Below, one piece after another: positions 1 to 6,867 of a stretch of DNA of 10,795 nucleotides. Position 1 is the first letter of the stretch, and each line of letters begins with the position of its first letter. The DNA is from Auxenochlorella pyrenoidosa (Eukaryota > Chlorophyta > Trebouxiophyceae > Chlorellales > Chlorellaceae), in the NCBI GenBank assembly GCA_001430745.1, contig KQ481938.1, positions 1,149,951 through 1,160,745 of the forward strand, read 5' to 3'. Position numbers and translations under genes: made by a program. The notes beneath the pieces were generated by a model. It ran no database searches, was not told the DNA's origin, and worked only from the letters and a program-made list of their open reading frames with translations.

Positions 1-3000
1 CGAGATCGAGGAGCGGCTGTCGGCGCTGTGGGGTGACCTGGACCGCCTGCGCCGCCGCGCCGTCGACCTCGCCTGCTGCGACGCCGGCGGCGTGGTCGAG
101 GCGGCGGCGCTGGAGGTCATCCGCACGCAGGTGGGGCCGCCCCCCCGCCCCGCCCCCACCCCTGCTGCCGCTCCCGGCCTTGGCCCAGCCCTGCTTTACC
201 TCCCGCTTGCCAGGGCGCTGGGCCGCTCCTGCTGATGCTATCGAGCACATGAACGGCCTGCCGGGCACGTCTGGCGTGCAGCAAGGCGGCTGGGGCCCAG
301 GCCTGCTCCCCCCCAACGGTTGCGTGCACCCCCGCTGCCGGCCGCTTGTGCAGCTGGAGGACGCCGCCGTGGCTGCGCGGGAGGCGGCCACCCTGGACCT
401 GCTGAGGGAGCTGGAGCTGGAGGAGGCGGCAAAAAAGGCAAGGGCCCGGGCATGGGCATGGGCCCGGGCATGGGCATGGGCGACCGGGTATGCACGGGCA
501 TGCGGCGGTTGGCGCTGCTGCAGGGGGCGTGGAGGGAGCCAAACAACGGCGTGTCCGCTGACTCCTTTCTGGCGTGTGCGTCCCGCCCTGCAGGCAGCAG
601 AGGGCAAGAAGGGGAAGAAGAAGAGGAGGAAGGGTGGCAAGGGCGCGGCGGAGGAGGAGGAAGCAGAGGAGGAGCCGGCGGCGGCGGAGCGGACGGCAGC
701 GGCAAAGAGCAGCGGCAAGAGCGGTGGAGGAGGGGAGGGCAGCGGCGGCGACGGCAGCAGCGGCGACGGCACAGACGACAGAGTAGGAGCCGCGCGTAAG
801 GACGGGAGCGGCGGCGGCATGGCAGCTGACCCCAAGCAGGTGCTGTCTCTGGACAGCCGGCTGCTGGAGCAGATAGACCCAGACCTCAGGTGCTGCACCT
901 GTCGAGCGCTGCCCGCCCGCACCTGCTTTGCTGCGCGCCTGGCTGCAGCAGGCTGGCTTTGCTGAGTTGCCAAGCCTCGTGCCTCGGTGCCTGCATGCCC
1001 AGGCCAGTGCTCGACTGCCCCACAGCAGCACCCTGCCGTGCGTCTGACCCTGCCGAGAAGCCGGCCTGTGCCATGCGGCGTGCGCTGCCGCGCGCCGGGC
1101 CTCCCGGGCGCACAGAAGCGCTCTGTTGCAGCGCAACCTCCCGGGCGTCAGCGCTGCAGACAGCCTCTTCACCCGGGCACCCTGCTGGCCCTCCTCCTCC
1201 GCAGGGCTGAGCTGGAGTACGAGGCTGCGCTGGAGCGGCGGCGGCAGGAGCTGGAGGCGGAGCGGCTGCGCACCGAGCAGGAGATGCTTCGGTGAGGGGT
1301 AGGGGAGGTGGAGGGTGGCTGTTGCCCAGTGGAGGCAGGGGCGCGGCGCAGGGGAGGGGCAAGGTTTTCGCCGTGCTCGGGCCCAGGTGAGATGGTGGGC
1401 CGTGCTGCCAGGTGATGCCATCGGGGAAGGCTTGAGACAGGCAGGCATGCAGTCAGGGAGGCAACCCGCACATGCTTTCAAGTGTGGTCCCTTGCACACC
1501 GCCATTGCCAGCATCCCCCGGTTTCAAAGGGAGACGACCAGCTCCTCCGTAGCTGCGTGGTCTGGGAAACACTCCGGGCAGAGCAAAGGGCGCGCTAATC
1601 CGGCTGGCAGTGACTCTCAAGTGATCCGCCAGTCACAATGCGCGCCCACACACACATAACGGCACTTGCGATATATCTTCGAGACAGGGCTGGCCCAGCA
1701 GCTAATCAGAACCCGGCCTCTGCGTTAGCATGGTCTGCAGCAGCAAAATGCCAACAGTTCAACAATTTGACCCTTCTTTGTGCACCTGTGCAGGCTGGCC
1801 CAAGAAGCGTCCCTGCGAGAGCTGCAGCAGCAGCAGCAGCAGCTTGCAGCGGGCGCGAGGGCTGGGAAGTCAGCGCCGCGCACCAATGGCAGCGGCTCCT
1901 TGTCAGCCGCGTCTGCAGGCATCGCGTCACCCGGACCCGCCCCAGCTGCCACTGCAGCGGCGCTTGCAGGAGCAGAATCTGCTGCTGCAAGTGGCACTAG
2001 CTCGGCCCCGGGCACCCCCGGCAAGGTCAAGGCAGCGGGCGCTGCCGCGGCTGCCAACAGCGGTGGCCGCGTCATCACCGTTGCTGTCGCCTCGGTTCGC
2101 AGCAAAGGTGGTGCGCAGGCGGGGAGCACGCCGCCGCCGCCGCCAGGGTCCAAGTCGCCGGCCAAGCCGGCAGCAGCAGCAGGCGCCGCGCCGGCGGGGG
2201 TGCCAGCCTCCCCGGCAGCGGCACCCGCGGCGGCGGCGACGCCGTCTGCGCGCAGCAGCAGTGGCGGCAGCGCCGGCAGCGCGTCGCTTACCTCTCAGCA
2301 GCAGCCGCAACAGCAGCCGCAGCAGCAGCCGCAGCAGCAACAGCAGCAGCAGCACAAGTTTGAGATGCGCGTGACGTCGTACTATGGCGACTGGCGCTGC
2401 TTCTGTGGCGAGACAAACCGGCTGTGGGACACCTGCGCCTGCGGGCAGATACCACCTTGCCGGTGAGGCGGCGATGGGGTTGCGCTGCGCTGCGGCGCGC
2501 CGAGGCCTGGCGGTTGCAGCCGCCTGGCCCAGTATGGCCTGCCCCTGCTGCGCATGCCTGCGAGCCCCTGCACGCTGTGATGTGTGGCACTGAAAGCGCC
2601 CCGCTCACGCTCCTACCCATGCCCGACCCTGCAGAGACTGGGTGCGCGGACGCTGCACGTACAAGACGCGCTGCCGCTTCGCCCACCCGCCGTTCGAGGT
2701 GCGCCCGCCCCCTGCCTCTGTCCTGCCTTGCGCTGGCGCCGTTCTGCCTGCTTTTTGACCTGATGTTCGTTGTGACCGCCTTGCGGTCCTGCCTGGCTTG
2801 CGAGACCCCTGCCTGGCCTTGGTCCGCACTTGCCTCCATTGCAAACTGCCCTGCCACGCACACACTTACGAGCCTCCTCCCGCCGCCGCATGACCTCCCT
2901 CCCTGCAGCTGCCCGACTCGCTGCCACGGCCCAAGAGCCCCATCGCCAAGCCCTCAGCAGAGGCGGTTGTCTATGGAAAGGCCGGCAAGGCGGGCAAGGC

Positions 3001-3346
3001 TGCCGCGGGGCCGCAGGCCATCACCACACCCGATGCCCCGGCAGCGGCAGCGCCGCCGCGAGTGGTCAGCGTTGTGGCAGCCAGCAAGGGTGGCGCCGGG
3101 GGCCGCACGGTCCAACTGGTGAAGCCCAGCGGGCGGCCAGGCAGCGCGGCGGCTGGTGCAGCGGGCAAGGCAGCAGGGCAGGCAGCGGACGCGGCGCCCC
3201 CTCCGCCGCTGAAGCCTGCGCCCTGGGCAAACGTCAAGCCCGGAGCGCCGCCATCTGCGCCGGCAGCTGCGCTGCACCCTGCAGCAGCAGCTGCCGGGTC
3301 CGCATTGCCAGGGATGGCGCTGGCGCCGCCACTGTCACCGCCTGTT

Positions 3347-3377
<31 letters not shown>

Positions 3378-4276
3378 AGACGAGGGGGCCTTCGGTGCAG
3401 CCGCCCTCGGCCGACGGCTCTGCTACCTCGGCCTTCAGCTTGTTTGGCGGCAGCAACCCACTGCTGTCAGCTTTTGGCGGCAGCAGCGTGGGCGGCAGCG
3501 AACCCGCGCTGGCCAGCCTGGCAGCGGAGCCCGCCGGGAGCGGCGACCCTGCAGCCCTGGGCGCCTTCACCAGCAGCGGCAGCCTGTTTGGCCCGGCCAT
3601 GTTTGCGCCTGGGCCTAGCCCCGGTGCAGAGGTGGCCTCCCTGCCCATGGCGGTGCCCCCCAGCCCTTCCCAGCTGGGCGGTGGCAGCGTGCCGCAGTCG
3701 CCGCTGCTGCTGTCGCCGCAGCGGCCGCACCTGGCGGCGGCGCCGCGGTCGCCCGCGGGCCAGCCGTTCCTGCAGCCCGCCTCCGCGCTGGCCAGCCCCC
3801 TGGCAGAGCTGCACCCGCTTGCTGTGCCCAGCCCTGCGGCAGCCGCCAGTGTTGGCCTGGACCTGCCAGGCCTTGCTGCCTTTGGGCAGCACCTGCAGCA
3901 GGGGCCCCTGCCGCCTGCGTCCCACGCGTTTGCTAGCAGCGGCAGCGGGGGCCTGCCATTCCCTGGCGGCTCCCTCCTTGGGGCCTTTGCCCCGCTGCAC
4001 TCGGGCCCAGCGGGCGGCATGGACGGGTTTGCCGGCAGCGGGCTCGGCCTGGGCGGCGGTGCCGCTGCCGCTGCTGGCAGCGGGCGGGCAGAGGACTGGG
4101 GTGACCTCCAGCAGCAGCTGCCGGCTGACCTGGGTGCCATGCTGGGATCGGAGCCAGCAGTGTCACCCCAGCAGTCGCCTCTACAGTCCCCTCCAGGGCC
4201 AGGCGGTGAGGCCGGCACCGGCACCAGCGGCGGCGGCAGCGGGCTGTACGGTAGTGGAGGCGCGCCCTGGTTCTGA
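1..4276 (+). CDS. CCCH/RanBP2-like zinc-finger protein, probable RNA binding, 5'-partial
   Basis: Spliced gene entering from the left edge. Exons: <1-130 (codons start at base 2), 354-437, 594-889, 1205-1291, 1794-2462, 2635-2698, 2909-4276 (TGA 4274-4276). All junction phases agree and give about 898 residues in the window. Order: helical, charged coiled-coil-like N-part (residues 1-71); Lys/Glu-rich basic-acidic stretch with NLS-like KKGKKKRRK; a short helical exon (ELEYEAALERRRQELEAERL); Q6 and QQQP repeats; then GDWRCFCGETNRLWDTCACG (W399, C401, C403, N407, C413, C415) directly followed by a C-x7-C-x5-C-x3-H finger (C421, C429, C435, H439). The last 455 residues are Ala/Gly/Pro/Ser-rich and look disordered. 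CCCH and RanBP2 fingers usually bind single-stranded RNA, so a role in mRNA metabolism is inferred. The N-terminus is missing and I recognise no named orthologue. The exon model is strong; the function is moderate. Confidence 0.82.
438..593 (+). other. GC-AG intron, 156 bases, starting in a tandem repeat
   Basis: The reading phase requires a phase-0 donor between the exon starting at 354 and the acceptor CCCTGCAG ending at 593. Of the GT dinucleotides I checked here (488, 508, 529, 551, 574), none is in phase; the one at 576 is, but leaves too short an intron. AAG|GCAAGG at 437/438 fits both phase and the known GC-donor consensus. The intron length is a multiple of three and its in-frame reading has no stop, so retention would insert 52 residues. 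Bases 442-477 are two perfect copies of GGGCCCGGGCATGGGCAT. Confidence 0.65.
442..477 (+). repeat. 18-base tandem repeat, 2 perfect copies
   Basis: GGGCCCGGGCATGGGCAT is at 442-459 and again at 460-477, followed by another GGGC. It begins four bases into the inferred GC-AG intron of the zinc-finger gene. Confidence 0.9.
890..1204 (+). other. Intron of the zinc-finger gene, no other content seen
   Basis: Donor AG|GTGCTG and acceptor CTCCTCCGCAG follow an intron-like GC-rich sequence. Phase 2 on both sides gives Arg at the junction. I see no RNA gene or nested coding region. Confidence 0.75.
1292..1793 (+). other. Longest intron of the zinc-finger gene, no other content seen
   Basis: Donor CTTCG|GTGAGG and acceptor CACCTGTGCAG|G bound 502 bases that look less GC-biased than the flanking exons. 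Phase 2 joins CG|G to give Arg. A short CA-rich run lies near 1646-1657. I found no nested gene or small RNA. Confidence 0.75.
2296..2352 (+). repeat. CAG-rich repeat coding for QQQP units
   Basis: In-frame CAG/CAA codons interrupted by CCG encode a run of QQQP units followed by seven Gln, just before the zinc fingers. A shorter six-Gln CAG run lies near the start of the same exon. Confidence 0.9.
2384..2698 (+). other. Zinc-finger module (RanBP2-like plus CCCH) split by an intron
   Basis: The sequence encoding GDWRCFCGETNRLWDTCACG ends exon 5 at 2462. The codon after the first Cys of the CCCH finger is split (CG|A) across the intron 2463-2634, and exon 6 (2635-2698) supplies DWVRGRCTYKTRCRFAHPPF. 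The second finger resembles muscleblind-type CCCH fingers. The first keeps the W-x-C, N and C landmarks of RanBP2 fingers, but each knuckle is C-x-C instead of C-x2-C. Confidence 0.8.
3351..3377 (+). repeat. (CAG)9 microsatellite read as poly-Ala
   Basis: Nine CAG triplets lie within exon 7. The frame reads them as GCA, giving a nine-Ala run in the disordered C-terminal region. Confidence 0.9.
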
Positions 4277-4297
4277 CCCTGCTCCACCTGCACCCTT

Positions 4298-4309
4298 GCC
4301 CACGTGGGC
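4298..4309. repeat. Perfect palindrome GCCCACGTGGGC
   Basis: This 12-base palindrome contains a CACGTG (G-box/E-box) core and begins 21 bases after the zinc-finger gene's stop. Whether it is a protein-binding site is not shown by the sequence. Confidence 0.8.
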
Positions 4310-4434
4310 TGCCTGGCTCTGCTATGAGATCGCCCGCTGCCTGCCGAACCCAGAATAATAACCCTGTTGGCCCTCTGCATTGCTGCTGGATGTTGAGGAC
4401 TACACATGCAAGCGCTTCAAGTTGACGAGGCCAA

Positions 4435-4456
4435 CAGACTCACACCAGACTCACAG
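4435..4456 (+). repeat. 11-base near-perfect tandem repeat
   Basis: CAGACTCACAC (4435-4445) is followed directly by CAGACTCACAG (4446-4456) in the convergent spacer. Confidence 0.8.
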
Positions 4457-4562
4457 CGGCCAGGGTCGCTCTAATTGGACGAGTGCAGGCTCAGCTGGCT
4501 TGTTCAATTGCACACAACACAGTTTGAGGGGACCCGGGCCGTACTGCATTGCACATCAACCA

Positions 4563-6070
4563 TCAGTCTGGTGGCACGTGGTCGGTCGTGCTGTGCTCAG
4601 CCCAGGCGGCTATCAGCTGCCAGCACACGCCGCAGAAGGAGAGGAACAGCAGGACGGCGCCTGCCAGCAGCGAGGGGGTGTCTGGGGCCAACATCTGGGC
4701 GCAGGCGGCGCACCGGGGGCCAGCTAGGCAGTGCCTGCATGTGGGAGACCAGGGGGCATGGCGCACTTGAATGATGCCTGCAGTTTTGGAAATGAGCCCA
4801 AACGAGACAGCGCGCAGATCATGCGGGATCGTAATTGCGCAGGGTCCTGCCCGGGGAAAACCTGGGCACAGCGCTGGGTGCCCCCACCTCTGTACAAACG
4901 ACCGTTTGGACACCACATGTGCCAGCCCCAGGCAGACCAGGGGCAGGGTGTAGCCAAAGCAGAGGAGGAGCCAGAGCGTGATCTGCCGGCACAGAGCCAG
5001 GGGGTCGCTGGCAGGGCAGGACCCGCCCTGCGGCAGGATGCCCAGCGCTGCTGCTGCATAGGGGCATGCGGCAGTGGGAGCGGGTGCAAGCTGTGTGTAG
5101 ACTCCACATCCCAGCAGGATGAGAAGACAGCGCTGCGCTGTCCACTTACGCACTGCAGCAGGGCTGCCGTGCGCATCTCAAGGGCCCCACCTGCCGTGGG
5201 GGTGGGGGACAGCATGGCCAGGAGCTGGGCCACACCAGCCAGCTGGCGCAGCTGCGCCTTGCCCTCCTCGCTGCAGGTTGAGGGGCAAATGGTGCCTACG
5301 CTGATGCGCACCGCCTCCAGCGTGGCCGCCAGGTGGACGGAAGCAAAGAGCTGCGCACAGGGTGGGGCAGGGGAGGTGTGGGGGCGCCGACAGGCGTATT
5401 GCTGCGACAACAGCCTCACATTCCTGGCTCGGCAGCAGGGCAGGCTGGCCATTTGAATTTGGATCCAAGCTGTTGCCGCAGGCGCACTCACCGGCAGGGG
5501 CATGCGATACGCCCAAGCCATCATGGACAGGCTGGGCAGGCGCAAGCAGGCCAGGAGCTTGAGCGTGGCCAGCCAGCTGGCTCCCCACCGCCTGGGCAGC
5601 ATCGGCAGCAGCGGCGTGGCAAGCTGGTACAGCCCCAGACTCAGCAGGCGGCAGGCGGCGCTGATCCAGTGGCGGTGGGCCAGGTACCAGCGACGCGGCG
5701 CCAGGGCTGAGAGCATGCCGGGGGCGAGCAGCAGCGCTAGCTGCGCCACGCCCGCCGCAGCCGCGGCCGCCCCCGGCGTCCGCCAGCGGGCTGTTGAGGT
5801 GGCCAGCGCAAACAGCACGGCCAGCAGCAGGCTGGAGGTGACATCCGACTGGGCCCACGCTGCAGTCTGCTGCCTGTCAAAGGCCTGCGCTGCAAGCGCA
5901 TGCTGGGCTGCTGCTCCAGCGGCGCCCGCCCTGCCTGCCGCGGCGCCTGCCGGCGGCGGCGGTGCCGCCGGGGCCTCAGCCACACCATCTTCTGCTGATT
6001 GCGTCATTACTGCAGCCTCGGCAGGCTGGGATTCGTTCTCTTCAGAGGAGCCGATGGGAAGCCCTGCCAT
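4563..6070 (-). CDS. Polytopic membrane protein of unknown function
   Basis: Four-exon model on the minus strand: 6070-5492 (ATG 6068-6070), 5350-5150, 5090-4888, 4734-4563 (TGA 4563-4565), about 384 residues. Donors are CCG|GTGAGT, TGC|GTAAGT and AGAG|GTGGGG; acceptors are GTGCGCAG, CACACAG and CACATGCAG; phases 0, 0 and 2 match. The first about 65 residues are acidic and Ala/Pro-rich and look disordered. Several hydrophobic stretches follow, including DVTSSLLLAVLFALATSTAR, a long Ala/Leu stretch after it, WISAACRLLSLGLYQLATPL, ITLWLLLCFGYTLPLVCLGL and SLLAGAVLLFLSFCGVCWQL, so perhaps six to seven membrane helices. There is no signal peptide or catalytic motif I can name. The start is the first ATG of the open frame; a second Met lies at residue 22. 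The exon 2/3 junction is uncertain because the 59-base intron is short. Gene call fairly sure, function unknown. Confidence 0.72.
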
Positions 6071-6564
6071 TGGCTCAGGGTTGGCTGGGCTCAGCTGTGC
6101 CTTGGCTCAGCCCCTCCGGCTGCCTCCTCCTTGGTGCATTGTCGAGAGGGCAGTGAGGTGTGACAGAGCTGGGTCGGGTGACGAGCGCGAAGTCGAGTGA
6201 TCCAGGAACCTGTGAGTGCTCAGCCAGCATCTTGACACTGCCGGCGTCCCAGGAGGGGAGCAGCTTCTCGCCACCTTTCCAAGAGCAGCGTATCATATCT
6301 CTTCATCCATTCCCAGAACTCACAACTCACAGCACACATCTTCTATGTTGCTTCTACCATTGGACTGCCCTGCCTACAAACCATGGGCCCTTGCCATCAC
6401 ATAGTGTACCGGTGCTGGTGCAAGCGGTTGTCACCCTTGCTGCAGGCCTCTTGAATGGTCTGAAGATGGGGGCCTCCGGTGCAGCAACGGTGCTGAGAAG
6501 TTTCACGAGCACAATTGGTTCCACCTGTGTCAACATTGGCGACCAATTTCTCCTGCCATGCTAG

Positions 6565-6585
6565 GCATGGCTTTGGGCGCCATGC
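6565..6585. repeat. Inverted repeat (7-base stem)
   Basis: GCATGGC (6565-6571) pairs with GCCATGC (6579-6585) across a seven-base loop. It is the first of three neighbouring inverted repeats in the divergent spacer. Confidence 0.7.
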
Positions 6586-6612
6586 GGGCATGCCCACGGC
6601 TCTGGGCAGCAG

Positions 6613-6649
6613 GTGACACGGTGGGCTGCTGCCACCACCGTGGTGTCAC
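6613..6649. repeat. Bulged inverted repeat
   Basis: GTGACAC (6613-6619) pairs with GTGTCAC (6643-6649). The stem continues as GGTGG/CCACC after a three-base bulge on the 3' side. Confidence 0.6.
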
Positions 6650-6656
6650 GCGCACA

Positions 6657-6683
6657 GTCTGATGCCTGCCCTCGTGATCAGAC
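6657..6683. repeat. Inverted repeat (7-base stem, 13-base loop)
   Basis: GTCTGAT (6657-6663) pairs perfectly with ATCAGAC (6677-6683). It is the third of the cluster upstream of the PDI-like gene. Confidence 0.7.
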
Positions 6684-6867
6684 TCCTTCAGGAGAATGGA
6701 TGCACACGGATCTTGCAGTGTCAACCACCATGCATGTTGCCAGGAAGGGATGGTGAGGTGGCCGCCAGCGCCCGAGTCGGCATGGCAGTGGCAGCAGGAC
6801 TCTTGGCACGGGTAGGCAAACTTGATGCGCAATCGGCGCATCTCACCTGCTTTCAGAACCCACTAGG

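Larger units (their letters stand above)
4277..4562. other. Convergent intergenic spacer (3' UTRs)
   Basis: These 286 bases separate the stop of the zinc-finger gene from the stop of the membrane-protein gene. They hold a perfect 12-base palindrome at 4298-4309, an AATAATAA stretch at 4354-4361 and a short 11-base tandem repeat at 4435-4456. The usual chlorophyte polyadenylation word TGTAA is not present on either strand. Confidence 0.7.
6071..6867. promoter_or_regulatory. Divergent intergenic region, probable promoters and 5' UTRs
   Basis: About 800 bases separate the start codons of two divergent genes, so both promoters and leaders should lie here. I see no convincing TATA box. Three GCTCAG direct repeats lie within about 45 bases upstream of the minus-strand start (around 6071-6110), and three inverted repeats cluster at 6565-6683. 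Short open frames on both strands (for example plus 6160-6564 and minus 6530-6841) have no recognisable protein character, and I do not call them genes. A CTTTCAG a few bases before the plus-strand ATG could be a 5' UTR splice acceptor. Confidence 0.55.

Noticed and set aside
117..1514. Long minus-strand open frame opposite the zinc-finger gene
   Set aside because: Low-complexity Cys/Leu/Ala/Arg-rich translation that runs across exons and introns of the plus gene; a GC-rich shadow.
2774..2788. GACCGC-CTT-GCGGTC hairpin resembling a bacterial terminator
   Set aside because: It lies in a spliceosomal intron with no T tract, and the window is eukaryotic.
2971..4407. 478-codon minus-strand open frame opposite the last zinc-finger exon
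   Set aside because: It mirrors the Ala/Gly/Pro-rich exon, has no domain-like pattern, and the plus strand has in-phase splice support.
4724..6070. Reading the membrane-protein gene as one unspliced 448-codon frame
   Set aside because: Clear GTGAGT and GTAAGT donors, loss of hydrophobic helices, and junk-like translation after codon 193 favour the spliced model.
6160..6564. 134-codon plus-strand open frame in the divergent spacer
   Set aside because: No recognisable domain or splice context, and overlapped by equally unconvincing minus-strand frames. It may be 5' leader sequence, but a small unknown gene cannot be excluded.
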